DNA from: Dimorphilus gyrociliatus
Taxonomy: Eukaryota; Annelida; Polychaeta; Dinophilidae
Direction: 5' to 3'
Assembly: GCA_904063045.1 (NCBI GenBank)
Contig: CAJFCJ010000021.1
Coordinates: 372,001 to 436,000, forward strand
Length of the DNA stretch: 64,000 bases
Shown: positions 54,459-64,000 of the stretch, piece after piece
Layout: every line of letters begins with the position of its first letter
How positions within the stretch are numbered: the first letter of the stretch is position 1
The notes under the pieces: generated by a model
The model's input: the letters and a program-made list of their open reading frames with translations, nothing else
Told to the model about the DNA's origin: nothing
Databases searched by the model: none
Position numbers and translations under genes: made by a program

Positions 54459-56139
54459 ATGGATTCTTCAATGGAAATCGAAACTATATCAGAATCAGTT
54501 AAGAATGATGAACCCTCTAACGAAACAAATAAATCTAAACAGAAATCGAACAATTCTAAACTTCCGTGGTAAGTTAAAGTAAAAACAAAAAAAAACGAAC
54601 CCAAAGTATTAAACGAAATACTTTCCATGCCAATGTCTTGATTGTGAGGTTTTTTTCAAGAGAAGGAACTCTTAAAATTTATGTTGCTTTATATACAATT
54701 TAGTAGAGAGGATATAGCACAAATTGGATTTCGCTGTTAGCTTAATTAAATATCCATTCGAAACCACTAAAAATTGCATTAAAAAGCCTAAAAAATGTCA
54801 AATGAATTTCAGGGTTGAAAAGTATAGACCAAGCAAGCTACATGAAGTTGTTGGAAATTCCGAAACAATAAAACGATTAGCCGTATTCGCCAAGAACGGG
54901 AACGTTCCCAATGTCATTATAGCCGTTAGTTCATTTCCCTTATTAAAACGATTCAAAGAAAGCTTATTGATAATTCCTTCACAGGGACCACCAGGGACAG
55001 GAAAAACAACAAGTATACTATGTCTAGCCAATGAACTATTAGGTGATCTTTCAAAATCAGCCGTTTTAGAATTAAATGCATCACACGATCGGTAAAACTA
55101 AAATAAATTTTCCCCTCTTCCTTTTATATATTCATTATTGTTTTGGCTCCAGAGGAATTGATGTAGTAAGAAATAAAATCAAGATGTTCGCTCAAAAAAC
55201 TGTGAATCTACCTCCAAACAGGCATAAAATCATTATTCTGGACGAAGCTGATAGGTTTGACAAACAGGAAACTATATTTATTAAATAAGCATTTTGCTAA
55301 ATATTTTAGTATGACTATGGGAGCTCAACAAGCTTTGAGAAGAATTATAGAATTGAATTCGAATACAACAAGATTTGCCTTGGCTTGTAATGCTTCTGAC
55401 AAAATCATAGGTATTCTGATATTTAAATAAGATATTGATCTTGAAGCTCTATTTATTTTGATAGAGCCTATTCAATCAAGATGTGCTATGCTTCGCTACT
55501 CCAAATTAAGCGACGCCCAGATACTTGATAGAGTTTTAGTTGTATGCCAGGAGGAAAACGTAAAATATACGGATGATGGTTTAGAAGCTATTGTATATAC
55601 AGCTGAAGGGGATATGAGACAGGCATGAATTTTTTATTCTGTTTCTCTATTTTTAAACTTGAAACTATTAAATGTTCCTTGTTTAACACTATCATTCTAT
55701 AACAGGCCTTAAATAACCTACAATCAACCTTTGAAGGATTTGGTTTTGTGAATAGCGATAACGTGTTCAAAGTTAGTCCTATTAAGATATTTATTGGCTA
55801 TCCAATATCGCATGGTTTATATTTTTGTATTCTATTTTCCAGGTGTGTGATGAACCGCATCCAAATTACGTAAAAAATCTGTTGACACACTGTGGAAAGT
55901 CAGAGTTTGACAAGGCATATGAAATAGTTTCATATCTTTGGAATCTAGGTTATTCTCCCGAAGATATTATAACAACAATAATGAGAGTATGCAAAACTCA
56001 CGATATGCCTGAATTTATGAAATTAGACTTTGTTAAAGAAATAGGGTTAACTCATATGAAAGTTATTGAAGGTAACGGAAGCTTATTGCAAATGGCCGGA
56101 TTATTGGCTAGATTATGCAAAGTTGCTAATCCGGTTTGA
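54459..56139 (+). CDS. RFC2: Replication factor C subunit 2
   Basis: Small clamp-loader subunit; RFC opens PCNA and loads it on primed DNA in the nucleus. Eight exons (54459-54568, 54813-54924, 54985-55091, 55153-55254, 55310-55410, 55465-55622, 55706-55771, 55843-56139) keep phase and give 350 residues (human 354). AAA+ motifs are intact: [18 protein letters not shown], Walker [11 protein letters not shown], Walker B IIILDEAD, the trans-acting SRC motif ([10 protein letters not shown]) and the family segments [25 protein letters not shown] and [20 protein letters not shown]. These distinguish RFC2 from RFC3, RFC4 and RFC5. Intron 6 (55623-55705) starts with GC rather than GT. The N-terminal about 40 residues are variable and charged. 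Confidence 0.97.
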
Positions 56140-59100
56140 AGAGTTGATCGATTCATTATTGAACTATAAGCTAACGAGGAAATGTGTTCCATCGATTTTT
56201 TTCGATCAATCTTTTTGCTAACCTTTGTCCATTTTTTATATTACCGACTCCTAATCTATCCTTGAATTTTACATATATAGCATACATTATATATCTATAT
56301 ATAAACGTATATATTTATGTATATCTATACATTATATATAGCTCTAAGCAAGAAAACGAGCATCATTTTCATATTTTTTTACATCTATATAAAAACAATA
56401 TCTGTCTTTTAAATATAGAACTACGTAATAACTCATATACATTTTTTCTTTATTACCAGAGGTCAAGTACGTCCTCTTTTACTTATCATTGTCCTTTTAG
56501 AAAACAGGTGGCTGACTTTCTTTTTTTTTTTTTAATACTATACTGAAATCATTAATTACGTTTTTTACTCTCTTTAATTCTCTACTATCTTACTCTTATA
56601 AGAATATATAGAAAAACAAAAAACAATTACCTATTATATTCTTCTCTTGAAGTACCGCCTCCTTCTTTTTAATTTACAGTAAATTATCTGCTAAATAGCC
56701 GATACAAATACTTAGTGACTTGAATTTTGATAACGTTAGCCGCCTGTCCTAAATTAGGAACAACTTGTAATACCTTTTTTCAACTTTCTATTAATAGTTT
56801 AATTATGTAAATGCTATTAAATATATACAATATTTGAAAATATTAGGTGTATGCTATAATATTAATCTTTAATAGGAATTTTTTAAAAGAAAAGAGTTCA
56901 GTAAACTTTTTCCATGGCAAGTTAAAATAAGCAAACAGACCATTAAACAAATAAAATAAAATCAACTGACTTTCGGACAAAACGTCCTTGTAGAGGATAA
57001 AAATTTTAAAAATTTCTCTTTTCTTATATCTACTAACGTCTTTATTTTAGTTCAATTATAAAAAAAGTGCTATTTCTTTAGAGGTAAAAAACCACTTTAT
57101 ATTAATTATTTAATATATCACTTTGCTTTCCTTAACAAACTTTATAATTAAAATATTAAGAGCGAATGGAATCAGATCACAATCGAATTTTAGGCTTTAA
57201 AAAGAGAATGTTACAATGTATAAGCATTATATTGATACCTTCTATACAGTATATCATAAGGATATAAAGTCGATTAATCTAACCGAGAAAATAGGGAGAA
57301 TAAAGGTCTTCAAAACTGTCTGCTCTCCTGGCTTTTAGGCTATTTGTTTAATTTTTATGTTCGATCGATCTTATCACCCTTTAAATAACGTAAAACAAAT
57401 ATTTCTTCTCTCATTGCAATAAGTCCCATTATAAATTAGTTGTATTCCTTAATATTTCTTACATTAGTACAGCAGTATTTCTATATGTCTTGGTATATAC
57501 TAATAGATAGAACAGTGCACTTTTCAAACATACTACGCATTTTTTTGCATTATTTTCTAATACATTAAATATATACAGTATATACAATTTCGTATAAAGG
57601 AGAAGTTATATATTGCATTTATCTCTTTTGATTTTCCTTCAATCATTCCCCTTTCATCTTTCCTTTCAAAATGAAATTTACGACAGTTTTTCCATTCAAG
57701 TAATTTGTGACCAAAAAGAAAATAAACAATGTTTAAATAGTTGATTGCCATTAATAAATCTCTCTCTTTTTAAAGATAAATACGAAGAACAATAACATTT
57801 TCTAACTACTAGAAGACCCATACAACATATTGAAAGTAGAAAATAGAGGTTATTTTCTCTTCTTTTTTCATTTCCCTATGTTCTTTACTTAGCTTTGTCT
57901 TTTTTTTTATAAAAAAAAAAACCATACTAAACACGTTGCAAAACTGTTGTAAAACATATCATTTAATGAGCTATTAAATGTACTTTTATTAATGTATAGG
58001 CAATATTAAACACGATAAAAGTGAAAAATAATAATATATACAGTATATATATACAGTATATATATACAAATATATAAAATCTAGCGAAAATCTATTGAAA
58101 TTTGTTAAGATAAAAGGTAAAAAGTAAACCAAAAGGTTGTTAATACAATTACTATAGATGCAAACAAAATAAGGAGTGTTTAAAAACAGCTGTACAGTTC
58201 GACATTTATCAACAATAAGTCACGTTTGCGACTGATTTCCCAGATGTATATACTTTAAAGGTATAAGATCTCACAGTGCATAGTTTTCTTTTATTTTAAA
58301 AATTGAATATATTTACATCTTATTATACAATAAGCAAAGTTGTAAAACTGTATGATTGACAACGGATTACAAGGAAGAGAAAATATTGTCTTTTTTTTTA
58401 GTATTGCTATTAAAAGATATTAGGGCATATGGGAAATATCTCATACAAGACAAAGGATACATACTATATATTATATACTATATATCTCTATTTATACATG
58501 TTTAGTCTGTATATATTTATAGATTTGCATGCTTCCCTCATTATAAGAAAATACTGTATATATACTATACATTATAATAGTTTCGTGTCTGTCTCTCTCG
58601 CTCTGTGCGTATCAAGCAAGAATTTCACGATTAGTCCCTTTGATATATGATTATTTCTTTTGTAACAATCACAAGCAGATTACCTTTTAATATACAAATA
58701 ATAGATATCTGTATTTCTTTTTAAAACGACTTTGTGATGTAGGCCTGTTTAACCTCTATTCTATTAATGTGAATAGGAGCAGGTCAGAGTATTGTTTATG
58801 CTTTTCATGAAAGGTTAACTAGAGATTTTAGTAAAAGGGAAAGTTTTCGCCAATTAGTTGCTACCAGAAACGAGAGATTTTTTACTTTTGTCTCGACTAA
58901 CATCATCAGTTTCCCTTTCTCTTTCGTCTTCTTCTTCTTCTTCTGCTTCGACTCTAACTAAAAGTGGGATACGTAGTAGGAGAATATAACCTTTGAAGTT
59001 GTATAATAATAAGTTAGTTGCTGTATATTAATATAAATCAGCCATTAGATTTATTTCATTAAAACTATTAATTATCTTCTCCCCCCAGGTAGTTTATCTT

Positions 59101-59567
59101 GAAATGTTAAGTTAAGAACTTTAAGATTTGTAGGACATCTAGTTAAAATATTAATCACTTATCATATTTGAATATGAAATTCTACAGATTCTATAGATAA
59201 TAATAATACAATTTAGATACAGAAAAGAACATATAAATGAAACAACTAGGCTATATTCTATATATTTTGACCTAAATATATCAAAAAAGAGCATTCTTAA
59301 TAACTCTCTATTTACCAGTTTCTTTTTATGTATCATAAACGTAACCAAACTGAAAATTACTTGTAATGATTATTGTAGTATTATTAATTTTAGCTTAATG
59401 TAGTATTTCCTCAATAACCATTCCTACTCTTTGTCTATCTTGTTCAGAGAGGATATTTAATATTAGGCCAATTAAATAGGTAGAAATTTAAATAATTTTC
59501 TATGTGCTATATATGAGATATTAATCTATTTCCTGTCATTCCTCACCTGTATTATCGCTCCACACGC
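56140..59567. other. 3.4-kb gene-poor region
   Basis: AT-rich, with several TATACAGTATA words (57243, 57572, 58037, 58050). A possible minus-strand terminal exon at 58854-58957 is listed separately. No complete gene is supported. Confidence 0.45.
58854..58957 (-). CDS. Possible terminal exon of an unidentified gene
   Basis: A good acceptor (CCCACTTTTAG) is followed by 33 codons ending in a stop. They read RVEAEEEEEDERE, then KETDDVSRDK and SKKSLVSGSN, a highly charged tail such as cytoplasmic or nuclear proteins often have. The prior exon would have to end in phase 1 and lie at higher coordinates, where I could not identify one. The CTT-rich plus strand makes a chance frame possible. Confidence 0.22.
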
Positions 59568-60223
59568 ATGAATTCTCTTAAACGTTTTTATCATGGTATA
59601 TCATTATATTCTAATAAATTTTTACTTGCATTCGAATGTGAATCTTTTTCAAATATATAACTAAAGAGTTCGTTAATAGAAATCTAATATACCAATTGTG
59701 TTTTTTATATAAAAATAATTGTGTAGTTCGTTGTCAATACACCGAAAAAATGCATTCCATGACCTTTTTTAGCTAACGGATTCATTATCAAAAAGACCGT
59801 CCGAAAAGTAAATCGAAAGAATTTAATTTACGCCTACATTAGTTTGTTTTTATTGACGTTGATCCACCACGAATTCTTGGCTTACTATTGGGTTTCGTCG
59901 TCTTGGAAAAATCCTAGTTCAAATTACCAATCGGAAAATGATGTGAAAATCTTATTTTTGGCGGATCCACAATTGTTGAACGACGAAGAAAATTCATGTT
60001 TGTCTAATTTGGCATTATGGGACTCTGATAGGTAAGAATACGTTAATAAAAGATACTATATAATAAATAGGTATTAAATTATAGACATGTAGAGAAAGGA
60101 TACAAATTTTCCTTATAAGCTCAATTAGAATTTTCATTTGCTATTTATAAAGATAGAAACAGAGTGAGATGAATGCGGATATTTAAAAAAAATACTAGAT
60201 GGCACTGTAGTTTAATGCTAGAT

Positions 60224-60255
<32 letters not shown>

Positions 60256-61433
60256 AAATAATTAAGTTTTTTCTTCTTGTTAATAGTCACCTGTCAATAA
60301 AATTCAATATATTATTAATGGAATATTACAAAAGAAAATTTTGTGTAGGGAACAAAATCTTTATAATAATTGACGATGAATTTAATTGATATAAACATTA
60401 TAGAAATAAGGAAATCGTATTTATTTTCATAGTTTTTCAATTATTTTCTTTGTTTTTATAAAAAAAAAACTTTAAAGAAAAATTAAAAGAAATAAAAGTT
60501 TAAGCTTATTCTTTCATTTTTTTTTCTTCCCTTCCAAAAAGATATGTTAGAAGAACATTTGAAACTGTGATAACTTTCTTCAAACCGGAAATTGTTGTTG
60601 TAGTAGGAGATGCACTTGACGAAGGTAGTACGGCTCACTCTTCTGCGTTCTTACGATCTGTTAAAAGATTAAAATCGATATTTAATAAGAAGGAACTATT
60701 TGAAACAATATATGTTGCTGGTGACAACGATGTTGGCGGAGAAGGGCTTGATTTTAGGGTTCCATGGAAATTACAAAGATGGGAAGGTTTTCTTAATGCT
60801 AAAGAAAAAGATGTTATTCCAAAAAAATTTTTAAGACTATTAACTATGCATTATGATATCTACGATCTCGATGATGAAGACACTCCCTATTTGTTAGATA
60901 GATTAAATAACATTGGTTGGGGTTCAATAAGGGTTATTGTTAATCATATGCCTATTTTAAGTCGATACCGTCCTTATTTTGAACCACTTATTAAGGAAAC
61001 TAGGGCAAATCTCATCATTTCTGCTCATACACATCATTCACACTTAATGACCTGCGTGGATTGCCGTGAAGGACATCATAAGGCTTCCAATACTTGGACT
61101 GGTGGTGTCAGGCGTCTAGATGATTTTTATGGTGTTGCTAAACTAAATATTGCCGACCCACTCATTATACACGAGTTGAATATCGCCACCTGCAGTTATC
61201 GCATGGGAGTTCAAAAGATGGCGTATCTATCGACAGTATTTCAAAGTAATGGAACCCTCCTTGCATCTTTCTTCCACTTACCAAATCGACTTGGCCACCT
61301 GTATAGTTACGTAATTTTTATATGTCTTCCAGTGGTCATATATATTCTGACCGTCCTTTGGTTTTACCTAGTAAAAGCTGTCCATCTGGTTGGCATTAGG
61401 CGGTCGGAGGGTTCGACTTGCCAACGTATATAG
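59568..61433 (+). CDS. MPPE1: Cdc1/MPPE1-type metallophosphoesterase
   Basis: Three exons (59568-59595, 59773-60031, 60542-61433) keep phase and give 392 residues. The first exon (MNSLKRFYH) restores an ATG that the second lacks. An N-terminal helix (YAYISLFLLTLIHHEFLAYY) and a C-terminal one (LYSYVIFICLPVVIYILTVL) frame a lumenal phosphoesterase domain, the topology of MPPE1/PGAP5, which trims ethanolamine phosphate from GPI anchors. Metal-binding motifs run in order: ADPQL (normally D-x-H), GDALDEG, AGDNDVGGEG (where GNHD is usual), VNHMPI and SAHTHHSH. The changed first and third motifs suggest a branch of the family with altered metal ligands, or the related Ted1/Cdc1 branch; the substrate is inferred only from family. 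Intron 2 carries a CT tract (60227-60255). Confidence 0.82.
60227..60255. repeat. (CT)n microsatellite in an intron
   Basis: Pure CT tract of about 29 bp within the second intron of the metallophosphoesterase gene. Confidence 0.95.
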
Positions 61434-61642
61434 GATTACACCAGCTTTTTCTTGGCAGGAGGTCACTAAGAAAAGGGAACCGAAAACTAAAGAAGGGAAT
61501 CTCATCTTATTTTAAATACACTTTTTATCTAGTATTTGAATCTAAGAGAGAAAATATTATAATAATAAAGCCGCACCCATATAGAGCGTATTATGTAGGC
61601 TGAAAGCAGAGTCGCGCAGCTGGCAGTAGTCAAGAGGTAGTT

Positions 61643-61774
61643 ATGGCATTGATCTGGAACCGTGCTGCAGCACCTGTTAAGCTCGGTCGGTTCGGTTGCA
61701 GGTGGCGCCTGGCTTATCTGTTCTGCACCTGGCACACTCGACCGTCAGAAAATGGAAGAAGTACAACGCCGTAA
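61643..61774 (+). promoter_or_regulatory. Upstream ORF overlapping the ATOH8 start
   Basis: An ATG at 61643 opens a 43-codon frame that ends at 61774, 20 bases beyond the ATOH8 start codon and in a different frame. If it lies on the mRNA it would depress ATOH8 translation. The region is unusually GC-rich for this window. A possible acceptor (GGTTGCAG at 61691) could remove it. Confidence 0.4.
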
Positions 61775-62186
61775 CAAGCGTAAGATGAGTGAACCGAGGA
61801 AACGTATTAGGTTAGAGCAGGAAGACGATATGGAAGATGAAGGAAACAAAGAAAGATGTTGGGAAGAAGTCGCTACAAATAGTAAAAGATCAAGAAAAAA
61901 TTACAAAAATATGACAAGGGAACGTCGAGTCGAAGCAAACGCTAGGGAACGATCCAGAGTTCACACAATTAGTGCTGCCTTTGAAACTCTTAGAAGAGCC
62001 GTGCCATCTTATTCCTACAATCAAAAATTATCAAAATTGGCCATTCTACGGATAGCTTCCTCATATATTCTCGCCCTAGCCCGCCTAGCAGGAGACGAGC
62101 ACGACGAAAAGCCAGACTTTGCCGAATGTGTCGATATGTGTACAAGAACTATTCAAGCGGAAGGCAGAGCTAAACGCCGTCATTGA
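61752..62186 (+). CDS. ATOH8: bHLH transcription factor of the ATOH8/Net family
   Basis: Intronless, 144 residues from the ATG at 61752. The basic helix-loop-helix domain (about residues 55-113) reads RRVEANARERSRVHTISAAF, ETLRRAVPSYSYNQKLSKLA and ILRIASSYILALARLAGDE. The SYSYNQKLSKLAILRIA stretch and the C-terminal ECVDMCTRTIQAEGRAKRR are specific to vertebrate ATOH8 and fly Net, separating it from other Atonal-type factors. It binds E-boxes as a dimer and controls cell fate in the nucleus. The protein is short; the N-terminus is a basic, charged stretch (RRNKRKMSEPRKRIR). The upstream frame continues open to 61662 without an ATG, so an extra 5' coding exon is possible. Confidence 0.93.
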   Translation: MEEVQRRNKRKMSEPRKRIRLEQEDDMEDEGNKERCWEEVATNSKRSRKNYKNMTRERRVEANARERSRVHTISAAFETLRRAVPSYSYNQKLSKLAILRIASSYILALARLAGDEHDEKPDFAECVDMCTRTIQAEGRAKRRH

Positions 62187-63412
62187 ACTAGCTCTTTCAA
62201 TTGATTTTCATTCTTTTTTATACCGGATCTGTGATATAGAACAGCTGTTTTATCTATGTATATATACATACGGCACAATAATGGATATAGCGCGTATATT
62301 CTACAGGATTAATCAATGAACAGGTGCTGCGATTTACGTAAACAATTCGAACGCCGTTGCCGGGCGCTAGCTGCCAGATGTTTCGCAGATAAGCCTAATT
62401 TGTTGCTACACTCTCAATTTAGTCGGCTTTTTAGATAAGATGCGGCGGGAAATTCCTACCCGTATCTTTTTCTAAATAGATAAAAGCTAGGCTAGTGAAC
62501 GGAAGGGAAGAAACAGACAATGGGCTAAAGAAAAAAAAGAATTATTATGAACCTTACTTCTTTATACGATCAGTTTTATATACGTGCAAAAATTTTATTA
62601 TTCGCGTAGTTCAGAATTCTTAACTAGGTGGCGTCTCTTAGATGTGATATATCAGTCGCTTTCCATTGTAATTTCTCTTTTAATACCTTTTGACATCTCT
62701 TCAACGATGTCTTACCAAAAGAAAGAAACTGAACATTTTATAGCCAATAAGTTATTCTCATTTCCTTATTTGTGTCAAAATGGAATTTCTAATATCTCTA
62801 ATTACAGGACTAAGTAGTAAATCCTAGAATTTCAAATCTTCCGCCTTTCCTATAAGTTTTCTTCCTTTTTTATTTCCTAGATACTATATCTATATACTTC
62901 TTTTCCTTTGTCACGATTTTGAAGTTGAGAAGCATGTAAAATTGAAATGAAAACTACTCTTGTACGGTTTTAAAACATAATTAGACAGGTTTGTTAGTAG
63001 ATTGAGTCGTTGATTCTTACCAACCCCCTACTTGGTTTTCATTGTTATCATAAGAGAATCGTTTTCTTACAATATCCAGTTGTAGATCAATGAAGGAGAA
63101 AAAGAATGCATTATTTTGCAGAGTACAAAAAAACTGACGTCATACTTTAGTACAGGGCGAATAGATTTAATACAGTGACCGTCTCCATTGAGCTTGTAAA
63201 AGAGACGTATCAACCCGTTTAAGGTTAGGCCTAAAGACGCACTGGCTTTTTAGCAAAAGGTCGCTTTGTTTGGCATGGTTTGCCGAATGATCGTAAATGA
63301 GAAAAACTAACGATAGAACGCATTGTATTCCTCAACTTACTCAATTGTAGAACAAGAGCTGGTTATAGGCTTATGTTAAGATTAAAGATACTAAATGTAT
63401 TGTGTATCACAT
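62187..63412. other. Intergenic region between ATOH8 and PBLD
   Basis: Convergent 3' region. GC content is locally higher around 62330-62460 and 63180-63290. AGGTGGCG at 62626 is a CTCF/YY1-like word. No coding frame is supported. Confidence 0.4.
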
Positions 63413-64000
63413 CTATAGTAGAAGGTGACCTTTCAACGTGACCTGAGCATTCCCAGTTAACTCTACACGGTCATCTAAGACACTTATGTTTACGGTGCCT
63501 TTTCTTGCTCTGCCTTGTCTTGCTCTCATTTTCTTTTTATTCAAGATGTCAGACCAAAAACTACTAAGAGTCGTATGTGCTGAACCAGTAACGGGATCTT
63601 CATTTACTCCTAACCAAGGAGCAAACATTCGCGAAACAAAATCATAGCTTTTGCCTTCTTTATCCTTGAATTTGTCTCCTTTCATTGTCACTGATATCCA
63701 TTCAGTAACGCTTGTATTTAGTAGCCTATGAAAATTTGGCGTAAAAGCTTCAAACTCTTCAGCACTAACTGAATCCTTTAGGTGAACAAGTCCATATTTC
63801 AGATTCTTTGATAAATAGACGCCTTCAATAGGTAAATTACCCGAAACTTCATCGCATACTATCTTCCAATCTCCTTCAATACTCTCAATTCTTTCCAATG
63901 TTTTATCCAAAGGCAATGAAATAGTTATACCTTCTCCATGCTTTCTTGCAAACAAACTACCACTCTTTCTTGTGACGAATTCAATTTCTTCGTTCTTATT
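63413..64000 (-). CDS. PBLD: Phenazine biosynthesis-like domain protein (PBLD), 3' part
   Basis: Minus-strand frame open from the window edge to a stop at 63413, about 195 residues: the C-terminal two thirds of a PBLD/PhzF-family protein. The PhzF fold is an isomerase-like two-lobed barrel; the animal enzyme's substrate is unknown. Family segments are clear: EEIEFVTRKSGSLFARKHGE, SYDFVSRMFAPWLGVNEDPV, TGSAHTTLSSFWSD and RARQGRARKGTVNISVLDDR. The DPVTGSAH loop is strongly conserved. The visible part is one exon; the N-terminal lobe with the catalytic Glu lies beyond the window. No truncation or frameshift is seen. Confidence 0.93.
   Translation of the reverse strand, partial: NKNEEIEFVTRKSGSLFARKHGEGITISLPLDKTLERIESIEGDWKIVCDEVSGNLPIEGVYLSKNLKYGLVHLKDSVSAEEFEAFTPNFHRLLNTSVTEWISVTMKGDKFKDKEGKSYDFVSRMFAPWLGVNEDPVTGSAHTTLSSFWSDILNKKKMRARQGRARKGTVNISVLDDRVELTGNAQVTLKGHLLL

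Noticed and set aside
56184-56546. 120-codon plus-strand frame after RFC2
   Set aside because: No ATG start, composition of Tyr/Ile/Phe repeats from TA tracts; it is the RFC2 3' region.
59395-59490. Minus-strand open segment ending SEQDRQRVGMVIEEILH
   Set aside because: The wording is coding-like, but no acceptor AG precedes it in frame and no neighbouring exon joins in phase.

Overview
The window looks like a piece of a compact, very AT-rich animal genome. The evidence is GT-AG introns that are mostly 45-90 bp, a few of 0.5-1.5 kb, and a gene set of SIAH, ABCB7, AGMO, SMAP, RFC2, ATOH8/Net, claudin and FMRFamide-receptor-like GPCRs. AGMO together with ATOH8, claudin and intronless rhodopsin-family GPCRs argues for a bilaterian. 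A small spiralian (lophotrochozoan) with a compact genome, such as a miniature annelid, would fit, but the species cannot be fixed from the sequence. I resolved the exon-intron structures by hand, matching reading phase at every junction.

Layout. 0-8 kb is gene-dense: an unrecognised nuclear protein with a CtBP-binding motif (+), UPRT (-), SIAH (+, 59 bp head-to-head with UPRT) and DNAJC28 (+, 83 bp after SIAH). 8.4-13.5 kb is mitochondrial ABCB7 in ten exons. 13.5-31 kb is sparse and repeat-rich. It holds an FMRFamide-receptor-like GPCR (-), a two-BIR protein (-), a small secreted Cys-rich peptide precursor (-) and the 13-exon ArfGAP gene SMAP (-). 31.8-36.4 kb has AGMO (+) and a SAXO/TEX45-like axonemal repeat protein (+). 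36.6-42 kb is a GPCR array: three intact intronless paralogues and one decayed copy. After a 5.3 kb gap come a claudin-family gene (47.3 kb, +), a four-finger C2H2 protein (52.1 kb, -), RFC2 (54.5 kb, +), a Cdc1/MPPE1-type metallophosphoesterase (59.6 kb, +), ATOH8/Net (61.8 kb, +) and the 3' part of PBLD (63.4 kb, -), which runs off the window.

The genes do not form a pathway: this is mostly housekeeping genes next to signalling genes. The only local theme is neuropeptide signalling. Four peptide-type GPCRs and a relic sit in the same 25 kb as a secreted precursor with a possible LMKF-amide, though a ligand-receptor link is speculation.

The most unusual observations are: (1) the peptide precursor, with an eight-cysteine head and a tail of five heptads ending in dibasic sites; (2) at least 15 exact copies of TATACAGTATA or its complement, all noncoding and most in TA tracts, with the form expected of Tc1/mariner excision footprints; (3) the GPCR array with a partly deleted relic; (4) an IAP-like protein whose first BIR has lost its zinc-binding histidine; (5) a GC-AG intron in RFC2; (6) YY1-like AAGATGGCGG words near the dense gene group.
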